Origin: Pseudomonadota bacterium | Lineage (GTDB): Bacteria > Verrucomicrobiota > Verrucomicrobiia > Chthoniobacterales > UBA6821 | DNA length: 24,989 bases | Assembly (NCBI GenBank): GCA_009928265.1 | Contig: RFPR01000009.1 | Coordinates: 1 to 24,989, forward strand | Direction: 5' to 3' | In this document: positions 6,964 to 15,064 of the stretch, piece by piece | Numbering within the stretch: position 1 is the stretch's first letter | Layout of the letters: each line of letters starts with the position of its first letter | The notes under the pieces: generated by a model | Seen by the model: the letters and a program-made list of their open reading frames with translations, nothing else | The model's database searches: none | Told to the model about the DNA's origin: nothing | Translations under genes and position numbers: made by a program

Positions 6964-9351
6964 CTATGCTTCATTCCCAACCCACCACTCACGCCACTTT
7001 AAAGGTGCCCATTTGGAGGGGAGGTAAAGCAGTGCTGAGAGGGCGATCACCCAGAAGAAGATGCCCAGGTTCATGCAGAGGCCATACCAAGCCGGTGCCT
7101 TGAAGCTGAAGGTGACCTCGTGTGATCCAGCAGGCACATAGGTGCCGAGCAAGGCTGCCTCGGCACGGGTCGTCTGAGCTGGCTTTCCATCAATCGTCAC
7201 AGTCCAGTCCGGGTGATAGGCCTCGGATACCACAAGCCACCCCGATGCACTTGGCGGCATCTGATAGGTCATCCTCTGATAATCATCCATACGGTCGCCG
7301 ACTAGAGGCACACGGCCAAATGGTTGACCGTTCTGGGCCTGGTACTGAGGGAGCAGGGCGATCTGGTTGGTCCCATTGGCCTGACCAGCAAATCCGGGCA
7401 TCCCATTGGCAGCTTGAGAGGTTTCCACCGTGATCAAGTTCTTGGGCAGGAGTTGAAGCGCGGCTGGCGCCAGTGCGTAGCCATCAGGAGGCAGCACCAC
7501 GAAATCATGCGCTAGGAAAGCCGGATAGAGCGTTCCGGGATTGGCCAGCACCGCAAAGTAACGGTTCTCGAAAACTACTGGGTAGACCGAGCGAAAGAAG
7601 TCCTGCATCTGCTTCGGCGAGAAGGGATCCTCCTTATCCAGCAGGATATAGGCCACACCGGCCAAATTAAGATAGCTTCTCAGGGTGTCACCCGAAGCGT
7701 TGCCGGCAGCCTCGAGATGCCGCACCCACTTGAGCTGAAAGTGGCGCAGCAGCGATTCGGAATCGACGGCTCTGCCGCATTTCTCCGGGAGTGTCAGATA
7801 GAAATATCGTCCGCTGAGCGGGTGGACCCTTCCCTGGATCGGGGCCGTTTTCAGAAAGGCGGCAGCCTGATCATACTCGGTGAAAAGCTGACGCTCCATC
7901 CCACGGGTCCAGTATGCAGAGTGCACCGGATAAAGCTCCACCAGCATCAATATTCCCACGATGATTGCAGCAGGCTTGCGCCACTCCGCCGCAATCACCT
8001 CGGTGAAGAGCATCCAGAACGCCATGCCGACAGCAGCAGCGAGGCAGCAGAATCCTCCTACACTCCAGAACGACTCCGGAGCCCGGATATCTCCGAAAAG
8101 GGGCAGGAATTCGGCAATGCGGAAAACCGGTACCAGTAGCACCACGGCAGTGACGAGGGCGGGCACCCAGTACGGCCGATCGCTCAGCAGTTGAGAAGCA
8201 GTGCGGTGAATCATCCATCCCATCCAGATCAGGGAGAGCCAGAGAAGAGGGATCGAGGTGTCGAGTAGACCCTGCGCGGTCTTGAGGACATTAATGTGAC
8301 CTAGAAGGAGTCCATCCGGCCCCGAGGAGAACCAGATTCCGACCAGCCAGCAGGCGGTCAGCACTAGGAACCAGCGGCCAGTCTTGCTTGCGCGCCATTC
8401 AGAGAGTGATCCGAGTCCGAGCGCGAGAGAAAGAGCCGCAAGCGGGACGAGACCGATCCAGAACATTGCGGCATCCCCCGTGAGGTTACCGTCCCCTCCC
8501 TTGGTGAGTGCACCCCAGAGGTCGATCCAGAGAAGTGGTGTCTTGAAGGAATAGTGGTGCTTCCAGGCATCGACCGGATCGAAGAGGAAGCCGGCCGCAA
8601 AGCCGAACTCCCGCGATCCAGGAAGAAGTATAAGGATGGCGGTGAGGCCAGCCACCAGAAGGGCTCCGGCATAACCGACAAGAGCCTTGCGGAGGTTAGC
8701 TGGATTCTGGCGGAGTGACTCGAGAGTCCAAAGAACCAGGATCGGCGACATCGTCACCGCGATCTTTGTGTAGCTAAGTGCGAGCGCCGAGGCCGCAAGT
8801 CCAAGCCCAACGATCTCCCGTGGCGAGGATTCCTCTACCACGGCAAGGATTCCGCGGAGGATTAATGGCGTGAAGACGAAGCAGAGTCCAACCGTCCAGT
8901 GCTCATAGATCCCGATGGCCACCAGCATAGAGGGCATCACAAGATAAAGAAGTGCCCCGAGGGAGGCCCCTGCAGAAGCGACTTTTAATCTCAGAAGGAA
9001 AAGCCGCATCGTCCAGAAAGCGAATGGTAGGAAAGCCAAGATGAGCAGCTTAAGCGCCAGAAATGATCCAGTAACCGGAGCGAGTAGAAGGCGCGTGCTC
9101 TTCGCTAAAAACATCGCGATCCCTGCGACTTCGTAGGCCTGACCACTGTGTCCAAGCAGATAGTTCGGTGTCCACCCCCCGGCACTGATCCTTAAAGTAT
9201 CCCAGAGTTTGCCCGTGTCACCGAACAACTCCTCCCGACTAGGGGACTCAATTAGCCATCCCAACCCGACAATCAGGATAAAAAATCCCGCAACCCAGAA
9301 GGGCCAGCGTGGTGATTGCACTGGAGCTCTTTGCACATTTTTCGATGACAT
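6964..9351 (-). CDS. Large YfhO-like polytopic membrane protein (possible lipid-linked glycosyltransferase)
   Basis: From ATG 9351 the product is 795 residues; a TTG 75 bases upstream is less likely. It has an N-terminal helix, about ten to twelve further hydrophobic segments up to roughly residue 480, and a soluble region containing SGRYFYLTLPEKCG. A compact beta domain near the C-terminus (WLVVSEAYHPDWTVTIDGKP, then VPAGSHEVTFSF) is followed by a last membrane helix. This order, with the 'DWTVTIDGKP...VPAGSHEV' domain before the last helix, is that of bacterial YfhO/GtrC-like membrane proteins, which are thought to transfer sugars from polyprenyl carriers outside the membrane. It is the last gene of the operon, after the GT2 gene. 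The loading-and-transfer partnership is inferred. Confidence 0.75.
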   Translation of the reverse strand: MSSKNVQRAPVQSPRWPFWVAGFFILIVGLGWLIESPSREELFGDTGKLWDTLRISAGGWTPNYLLGHSGQAYEVAGIAMFLAKSTRLLLAPVTGSFLALKLLILAFLPFAFWTMRLFLLRLKVASAGASLGALLYLVMPSMLVAIGIYEHWTVGLCFVFTPLILRGILAVVEESSPREIVGLGLAASALALSYTKIAVTMSPILVLWTLESLRQNPANLRKALVGYAGALLVAGLTAILILLPGSREFGFAAGFLFDPVDAWKHHYSFKTPLLWIDLWGALTKGGDGNLTGDAAMFWIGLVPLAALSLALGLGSLSEWRASKTGRWFLVLTACWLVGIWFSSGPDGLLLGHINVLKTAQGLLDTSIPLLWLSLIWMGWMIHRTASQLLSDRPYWVPALVTAVVLLVPVFRIAEFLPLFGDIRAPESFWSVGGFCCLAAAVGMAFWMLFTEVIAAEWRKPAAIIVGILMLVELYPVHSAYWTRGMERQLFTEYDQAAAFLKTAPIQGRVHPLSGRYFYLTLPEKCGRAVDSESLLRHFQLKWVRHLEAAGNASGDTLRSYLNLAGVAYILLDKEDPFSPKQMQDFFRSVYPVVFENRYFAVLANPGTLYPAFLAHDFVVLPPDGYALAPAALQLLPKNLITVETSQAANGMPGFAGQANGTNQIALLPQYQAQNGQPFGRVPLVGDRMDDYQRMTYQMPPSASGWLVVSEAYHPDWTVTIDGKPAQTTRAEAALLGTYVPAGSHEVTFSFKAPAWYGLCMNLGIFFWVIALSALLYLPSKWAPLKWREWWVGNEA

Positions 9352-9428
9352 AGTCGGATTATTTAAAGTGAGCAGTGAATCAGCGTATCTTGACGATAAA
9401 ACTTCTGCCCTCTTGATAAGGCACAAGA

Positions 9429-10358
9429 TTAGAAATTAATCCTCTCCTTCTCAACCACCAAGGGGCGCTTGAGCACCTGGGTATGGATTGCTCCGATGTA
9501 TTCGCCTAGAATTCCAATGAAGAACAACTGAACCGAGGCAAAGAAGAATAACCCGATTACCAAGGGGACAGTTCCTACAGGAAGGCTATACCAGAAGACC
9601 AGCTTGTAGATCAGATACACAAGGGCCACGAAGAGACTCATGATCGCCATCCCGAAGCCCAGCATGGCTGCAAGACGGAGGGGAACCTTGGAATGATTGG
9701 TAATCCCCAGCATCGCCAGATCATAAAGGGTGAAGAAGTTGTTCTTCGTGATTCCTCGCTTGCGGGCACCCTGATGGTAGGAGATCTCGACAATGGGAAG
9801 ACCTATCTCGGAAATCTGCCCTCTAAAATAGGGATAGGGATCCGCAACGGTGCGGCAATAGTCGATGATTGCCCGGTCATAGAGGCCGAACCCAGTGAAA
9901 TTCTTCACGGTCTTGATCTCTGCCAGCCCCTCAACCAGCAAGTAATAGAGTCGACGGACCCAAAAGAAGATGGGTGACTCATCACTGGAATCCTTAATCG
10001 CCACCACGGCTTTTGCTCCCGCTTCCCACTTCTTGATCATTTCGGGAATCAGTTCGGGCGGATTCTGCAAATCGGAAGCTAGTGCAACTGCGGCATCGCC
10101 ACTTGCCTGCATGAGCCCGTGGTAGGGGGATCGTATGTGCCCGAAATTCCGTGCATTCAGGATGACCTTGAGCCTTGGATTAGCTGAGGTCAGTCTACGC
10201 AGGATCTCCTGAGTCCCGTCTGTCGAGGCATTGTCTATAATGATCTGCTCGTAGTCGTAACCAGGCAGGGTCTCCATCACCTTGGCCACGCGGGCGACTA
10301 GTTCCTCCACGTTGCCCGCCTCATTAAAGCAACCGGAGACGATGCTGATCTTTTTCAC
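9429..10358 (-). CDS. GT2 glycosyltransferase, polyprenyl-phosphate sugar transferase type
   Basis: This 309-residue protein starts with GTG. The GT-A domain begins MKKISIVSGCFNEAGN. It has DNASTDGT at 42-49 for nucleotide binding and the SDLQNPPE segment, with Asp96 as the likely metal-binding DXD-equivalent. Two hydrophobic helices (about 227-250 and 262-287) close the protein. This architecture is that of dolichol/undecaprenyl-phosphate sugar transferases such as DPM1, ArnC and GtrB, which load one sugar on a lipid phosphate at the cytoplasmic face. It lies 10 bases after the NeuB-like gene and 77 bases before the YfhO-like gene, which could use the lipid-linked sugar. The donor sugar cannot be read from the sequence. 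Confidence 0.9.
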   Translation of the reverse strand: MKKISIVSGCFNEAGNVEELVARVAKVMETLPGYDYEQIIIDNASTDGTQEILRRLTSANPRLKVILNARNFGHIRSPYHGLMQASGDAAVALASDLQNPPELIPEMIKKWEAGAKAVVAIKDSSDESPIFFWVRRLYYLLVEGLAEIKTVKNFTGFGLYDRAIIDYCRTVADPYPYFRGQISEIGLPIVEISYHQGARKRGITKNNFFTLYDLAMLGITNHSKVPLRLAAMLGFGMAIMSLFVALVYLIYKLVFWYSLPVGTVPLVIGLFFFASVQLFFIGILGEYIGAIHTQVLKRPLVVEKERINF

Positions 10359-10368
10359 AGTAGAAATG

Positions 10369-11451
10369 TCAGATGCCTCGCTGATAGATGAGGTTCTTTA
10401 GTTCCTCGTCGTAAGCATAAGGCGTATCCACCGAATCGATCATCATCGGCTGATCTTTAGGAAGATCTGCTAGAAGGGTCTGACCCCTCATGATCTCGCG
10501 ACAGGAGAGTTGTCCTTTCTGGAGCGGAATCGCAAGGTAGACATCCTCGTCCGTCAGGGACTCACCCTTCTTGAGATCTCGCTTCGCATAGACACCCCGC
10601 ACCAAGGCATCCAGATATTTGACCTCCTCAGTTGGGCATCGCCGTTTGGCCACACCGGGATTGCCGCACATCCGCTTTGCCTTTCTGAAAGTCTTAAACC
10701 AGGTGTCGATTTGGTGAGGCAGGGAACAGTACGGCGAGACAGGAATACCTTCATCCTCGATGTCGATGTGGCGCTCGAAGGTTCGCGCCCCCTTGGCATA
10801 GGCAATCGTCAGACTTGCCTCCCAGTCCTCATATTCATGGGTGGAGAGACCAATGGTATTCTGCGGGTAACGATTGCGGAGGAAGTCGATCTGGTTCAGC
10901 TCAAGATCGGCCTGTTGCGTCGGATAGAGGGAGACGCAGTGATTCAGACCTAGAGGGATGTGCCTGTTATCAAAGAATGTGACCAGATCATCGAGATCCT
11001 TGAGCGACGATCCCCCCGATGACGCAAGCACCGGCTTCTTGGTCTTGGCAATCCGCTCGATAAGGAACCAATCATTCACATCGGAGCTGGCGAGTTTGAT
11101 GACCGGTAGGTCGAGCTCCTCGCAGAGATCCACGGAAGCCTCGTCAAACGGGGTTGCACTCGGGATGCATCCCGACTGACGGATGGCGTCCACCAGAGTT
11201 GCTAGGTCCTTCTTGGGAAGCCGGGTATCAAGCGTCTTCTTGATGTAGCGTATATCGGTGCGATCCCGGAAATCCTTGTGGACGAAGTTCTCCACATCAC
11301 GGAACTGGAGTTTGATCGTTGCACGCACGTTGTTGAATCGCACGATCTTGGAAAAGGCATCGATGATCTTGAGTCCTCTCTCCAAGCTCCCCCAATGGTT
11401 GTTGGCCATCTCAAGGACAAAGAGTTCGTCGAAAAAGTCGCGATTGATCAT
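10369..11451 (-). CDS. NeuB-family synthase with C-terminal SAF domain
   Basis: From ATG 11451 the product is 360 residues; a TTG at 11466 that overlaps the HAD stop would add five. The family condenses phosphoenolpyruvate with an aldose to form sialic-acid-like nonulosonates. The TIM-barrel part shows EMANNHWGS (in place of the usual AEIGxNHxG), IKLQFRD, SATPFDE, VIKLASSDV, LASSGGSS, LSTHEYED and FERHIDIEDEG. The C-terminus (from about 275: ALVRGVYAKRDLKKGESLTDEDV) is a SAF / antifreeze-like domain. The motifs are divergent from true NeuB, so the substrate may not be ManNAc. No neuA or neuC accompanies it. The adjacent HAD phosphatase raises the possibility of a 9-phosphate route. Confidence 0.85.
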   Translation of the reverse strand: MINRDFFDELFVLEMANNHWGSLERGLKIIDAFSKIVRFNNVRATIKLQFRDVENFVHKDFRDRTDIRYIKKTLDTRLPKKDLATLVDAIRQSGCIPSATPFDEASVDLCEELDLPVIKLASSDVNDWFLIERIAKTKKPVLASSGGSSLKDLDDLVTFFDNRHIPLGLNHCVSLYPTQQADLELNQIDFLRNRYPQNTIGLSTHEYEDWEASLTIAYAKGARTFERHIDIEDEGIPVSPYCSLPHQIDTWFKTFRKAKRMCGNPGVAKRRCPTEEVKYLDALVRGVYAKRDLKKGESLTDEDVYLAIPLQKGQLSCREIMRGQTLLADLPKDQPMMIDSVDTPYAYDEELKNLIYQRGI

Positions 11452-11462
11452 GGAATACGGGG

Positions 11463-12119
11463 TCAATTAATCAGCTTGGCGAGGTCAGAGGGGCTTTTCA
11501 ACCGGAACCATGCCTCATTCGTAACAATTTCGTCAAAATTTCCGTAGCCATAGGAAGCTTCCATAAAGCTGAAGCCTGCGGCGCGTGCAGCCTTCAGATC
11601 ATCGGGACTATCACCCACAAGGAGGGTCTCATTGGCCACGAGCCTTTGAGCTTTGACCAGATGAAGAGCTCCCTCCGACTTTGAGGAAAGAGGGGGATTC
11701 ATCGAATCCGGAGATAGGATCCGCGTAAAATGGGCTTCTAAGCCGAGGTGAGAGAGAATTTTCCGAGTCGGGGCCTCCGGCTTATTAGTCAGGACAAACA
11801 GGGTAATCCCCGAAGACCTGAATTGATGGAGCGCTTCAGGAATTCCCGTATAGGCAACGGAAAACTGATAGCCCCTGTTGTTATAATCAGAACGAAACTC
11901 CGCCAGCACGCTGGCCCTAACCTCCTCTGCCAGATCAGGCCACATCAGCAAGAGCATCTTAGGCAACGGTGGACCAATCTGGGACTTCAGATCGCTGAGA
12001 TCGAGTGATGGATCAATGACAGAAACCGCATGATTCATTGATGCCACAATGCCCGGAAAGGAATCAACCAAGGTTCCATCAAGGTCGAAGACGATATTCC
12101 TGAAGTCCCTATGGCTCAT
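11463..12119 (-). CDS. HAD-superfamily phosphatase (Gph-like)
   Basis: This 218-residue protein has all HAD motifs: FDLDGTLVDS (nucleophile Asp12, acid Asp14), VLTNKPE, a Lys in the SKSEGALH region, and LVGDSPDD. A helical C1-type cap lies between motifs one and two, as in phosphoglycolate phosphatase and N-acylneuraminate-9-phosphatase relatives. Its ATG overlaps the FkbM stop (ATGA), and the NeuB-like gene starts 11 bases after its stop. Context suggests it removes a phosphate from an intermediate of the NeuB-like reaction, but a general sugar phosphatase is equally consistent with the sequence. Confidence 0.88.
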   Translation of the reverse strand: MSHRDFRNIVFDLDGTLVDSFPGIVASMNHAVSVIDPSLDLSDLKSQIGPPLPKMLLLMWPDLAEEVRASVLAEFRSDYNNRGYQFSVAYTGIPEALHQFRSSGITLFVLTNKPEAPTRKILSHLGLEAHFTRILSPDSMNPPLSSKSEGALHLVKAQRLVANETLLVGDSPDDLKAARAAGFSFMEASYGYGNFDEIVTNEAWFRLKSPSDLAKLIN

Positions 12120-13234
12120 CCCTTGGCTGCGTAAAGAACGGTGTCAAAACCATTGAACCGGTGAGACCTTAAGGAGAAACGATAGAAGGGAAACATCTCG
12201 CTGATCAGCCGAGGTATCTCCCAAAGATGAGCGGGGGTATGGTAGACACAAACTGCTAGATCCGGCATTCCCCGATGAATCATGGCACAGGCCCCCTTGA
12301 GCGTATCGGGTTCTGCCCCCTCAATATCTAGCTTGATCAGCGTGGGTCGGAAATTTGGCAGCACATCGTCAAGGGCCAGTACTTGCACATGGAGATCACC
12401 ACTCTCGGTCAACTGACTGCCCGCACCGTTCCCTCCTTGGAAACGAAGTAAGCCGGTCTCAGCTCCCAATCCACATGGATAAAGCAGAGTCTCGATACCC
12501 TTTTCGGTATAGCGGGGAGAGGCATCCACAAGTTTCCTGAAATTCATCATGTCAGGCTCGAAGGCTGCCACAGCCTCCATCCGGACACCCTGATCAACAA
12601 AGAAATCGACGGTATCGCCGACAAAGGCACCTCCGTCGATCAGTCGCATCGGTTGGCGAACAGGGGCCAAATCCTCCGGAGCGTACTGCGTCTCGATTGC
12701 CGGAGTGGCCAGTAGACTCTGATCGAAGGTGAGGCGAAGAGCCAAATGATCGTGGTAGACCTGCCGACTGACGGAATCTTGAAAGAACTCCAAACCTTGC
12801 AGAATTTCCTCCCTTCGCTCGTAGAGACCATGACGAGGTGCTAGCCAGAACTCCGGCGCTATTTGAAGCCGTTCATGGATTTCAAAATAGGAAATAATCG
12901 AGGCAAATCCCGCTTCCAAGAGCAGGGAAATGATCGAGCGGGGATCAGCCGCATAATTGAAAACGGCGATGACCGCAGGAATTCCTTTTTTAGCAAAGGA
13001 TCGTGCTGCTTCTCCAGCGGGCGGATGGCATGGAATACCATCGATCGCTCCTAGAGATTCCGCGCGCGCATCCAGAAAGGCCAGCACCGTTATTCCCTTA
13101 CCTTTGGCAACACGGGCAAGATTTCTTCCGCAATTACCCGCTCCATAAATCACAATCTCAGGAAGATCGCGCGCAGGTAGCGGAAGACGAGCCCCTTCCA
13201 GCAGGGTGCTTAGATTTTCACTCAAGGCATCCAT
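12116..13234 (-). CDS. FkbM-family methyltransferase with N-terminal Rossmann-like domain
   Basis: This 372-residue protein has two parts. Residues 25-120 start VIYGAGNCGRN and look like a nucleotide-binding or PglD-like Rossmann domain. Residues 195-372 are an FkbM SAM-dependent methyltransferase with DGGAFVGDT (200-208), FEPD (225-228), IKLDIEGAEPD (300-310) and VCVYH near the end. FkbM proteins usually O-methylate sugars or polyketides. A GGAG sits eight bases before the ATG, one of the better ribosome binding sites in the operon. It lies three bases after the ThDP enzyme gene. O-methylation of a surface sugar is the likely role; the acceptor is unknown. Confidence 0.87.
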   Translation of the reverse strand: MDALSENLSTLLEGARLPLPARDLPEIVIYGAGNCGRNLARVAKGKGITVLAFLDARAESLGAIDGIPCHPPAGEAARSFAKKGIPAVIAVFNYAADPRSIISLLLEAGFASIISYFEIHERLQIAPEFWLAPRHGLYERREEILQGLEFFQDSVSRQVYHDHLALRLTFDQSLLATPAIETQYAPEDLAPVRQPMRLIDGGAFVGDTVDFFVDQGVRMEAVAAFEPDMMNFRKLVDASPRYTEKGIETLLYPCGLGAETGLLRFQGGNGAGSQLTESGDLHVQVLALDDVLPNFRPTLIKLDIEGAEPDTLKGACAMIHRGMPDLAVCVYHTPAHLWEIPRLISEMFPFYRFSLRSHRFNGFDTVLYAAKG

Positions 13235-13237
13235 GGA

Positions 13238-15064
13238 TCACTCCGTCAGGGGTTCAACCAGCATATTGGAAAGAAACTCGTCGCGATCCAGGAAGGGGGC
13301 CATGTCCTCCAGGGGTGCGGTGACCATCCGTCCATCCGGGAGGCGCTTGGAGCTAGTCTTGGGCTCGAAGCCCTGCTCGAGATCCAACGGCACCACCACG
13401 ACCTGCGGCCCATGGGACTTCAGGGCCCGCGCAATATCATCGGAGGGATGTTCCGTATCAAGCATACGGGCGGGAAGTCCGTATGCCTCGGCAAGCCGTA
13501 CAAAATCCGGGAACAGGAGTCCGCTCTCCGGCCCCTCGCCGACAAGACGCCCAAAGAAATTTCTCTGGGTGGAACGGATCGAGAGATAGCCGCCATTTTC
13601 CAACACGAAGACTTTCACGGGCAACCTGAGAGCAGCAATCGTAGCCAGTTCCTGAACATTCATCTGTAGACTTCCATCGCCGGCAAGACAGATCACCGTT
13701 CTTTCCAAATCGGCGACGGATGCGCCGATCGCAGCCGGAAGGTCATAGCCCATCGAGGCCGAGCCGGAGTTGCTGAACAGGCGTTGCCCTTTCTTGAGGA
13801 GACCTGCCTGGAAGGGAGTGATGCAAGCCGTGGCGTTTCCACACGCAAAGACGGCGCTTGCAGGGGATTCCCTGAAAAGCAGTTCGATGAAATGATACTG
13901 GTTGATACGTCCTGCGGGGGCTGTCCGATGCTTCGGCAGAACGACGGGATTCCGGTCTACGCGCTCACGGCACCAAGCAATCCATTCCTCGCGCTTGGAG
14001 GGCTCCGCGGATGCCTGGCCCTCTCCTACTTCCCTGAGTAGGATTTCAAGGAAATCACGAACATCTGCCTCAATCGGCAGATCCGCACGAAAGGTCGGCT
14101 TGGCAAGCTCTGCTGGATCGATGTCGACCTGGATGGTACGAGCATTGCGAGCAAAGCTCGACCAGTTATAGCTGATCTGGCGTATGCAGAGCCGACTGCC
14201 GAGGATTAGCACAAAATCGGCATTCTGGACGGTGAAGTTTCCCGCACGCGTCCCGATCGTTCCTTGCCTACCGGCATAGAGCGGGTGGTCGGAGGGAATG
14301 ATATCGTGAGTCCAGGCCGTGGCGATAGGGATCCTGAGTTTTTCAGCCGCTCGGATCATCAGATCCTCCGCTCCACCAAGCCGCACTCCTGTCCCAGCTA
14401 GGAAAATGGGTCTCTGTGATGAACGGAGCATTGCCAGCACCTCCCAGACTTGACCCTCAAGGGCAGCTCGGTCAGGCCTTCTATCGTCCTCGGTAGGATC
14501 ATAGGCTCTCATTATGCTCGGATCGACCAAAGCGGCTTGGACATCAACCGGAACTTCGATCCAGCAGGGGCCGGGCCTGCCGCTTGAGGCCAGATGGATG
14601 GCCCGGTCCAGATGGTATCGGATCGTCTCGGGTTCCGTGATGGTCACGGCATATTTGGTGATTCCGCGGACCATGCCGATGATATCGGCCTCCTGGTCAC
14701 CGAGTTGTCGGAGGCGGCCTATCAGACCGTGGGTCTTCATCATGGTCTCGCGCTTAACCTGCCCGGAAATCACGATCATCGGAATCGAGTCCGTCCAGGC
14801 CCCGAAAACGCCGTTCAGCGCATTAATACCCCCCGGGCCCGTCGTAACATTGACGATGCCAGGCTTGCCGCTGACCCGCGCATAGCCTTCTGCCGCGATG
14901 GCACAGGCCTGCTCGTGATGGCAGCAAATGCGATAGAGCCGACTCTCCACCGCAATGGCATCATTGAGATGCATGGCTCCACCACCGGTAACCAGAAAGA
15001 CATGGTCGAGCCCCCGGTCGGCAAGGGTTTGGAATACATAGTCTGAGAGGCGGATCTGACTCAT
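13238..15064 (-). CDS. ThDP-dependent enzyme, acetolactate-synthase-like (candidate YerE-type sugar acyltransferase)
   Basis: This 608-residue protein has the three-domain layout of the acetolactate synthase / pyruvate oxidase family. The N-terminal PYR domain carries the catalytic Glu51 in HHEQACAIAAEGYAR and TTGPGG (74-79). The central domain includes PIFLAGTGVRLGG. The C-terminal ThDP-binding domain has GDGS (462-465) and EN at 489-490 closing the metal motif. The C-terminus PLEDMAPFLDRDE is unusual for housekeeping IlvB. An AAGGAAAGG sequence precedes the ATG. It lies within a CDP-dideoxysugar operon and has no ilvN partner, so an anabolic valine role is unlikely. The best-known precedent is YerE of yersiniose A biosynthesis, which adds an acetyl unit from pyruvate to a CDP-4-ketosugar. 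The family is certain; the substrate is inferred. Confidence 0.88.
   Translation of the reverse strand: MSQIRLSDYVFQTLADRGLDHVFLVTGGGAMHLNDAIAVESRLYRICCHHEQACAIAAEGYARVSGKPGIVNVTTGPGGINALNGVFGAWTDSIPMIVISGQVKRETMMKTHGLIGRLRQLGDQEADIIGMVRGITKYAVTITEPETIRYHLDRAIHLASSGRPGPCWIEVPVDVQAALVDPSIMRAYDPTEDDRRPDRAALEGQVWEVLAMLRSSQRPIFLAGTGVRLGGAEDLMIRAAEKLRIPIATAWTHDIIPSDHPLYAGRQGTIGTRAGNFTVQNADFVLILGSRLCIRQISYNWSSFARNARTIQVDIDPAELAKPTFRADLPIEADVRDFLEILLREVGEGQASAEPSKREEWIAWCRERVDRNPVVLPKHRTAPAGRINQYHFIELLFRESPASAVFACGNATACITPFQAGLLKKGQRLFSNSGSASMGYDLPAAIGASVADLERTVICLAGDGSLQMNVQELATIAALRLPVKVFVLENGGYLSIRSTQRNFFGRLVGEGPESGLLFPDFVRLAEAYGLPARMLDTEHPSDDIARALKSHGPQVVVVPLDLEQGFEPKTSSKRLPDGRMVTAPLEDMAPFLDRDEFLSNMLVEPLTE

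Noticed and set aside
13238..15064. Housekeeping acetolactate synthase large subunit (ilvB)
   Set aside because: No ilvN or ilvC nearby, the C-terminus is unlike IlvB, and the gene is translationally coupled within a CDP-sugar operon.
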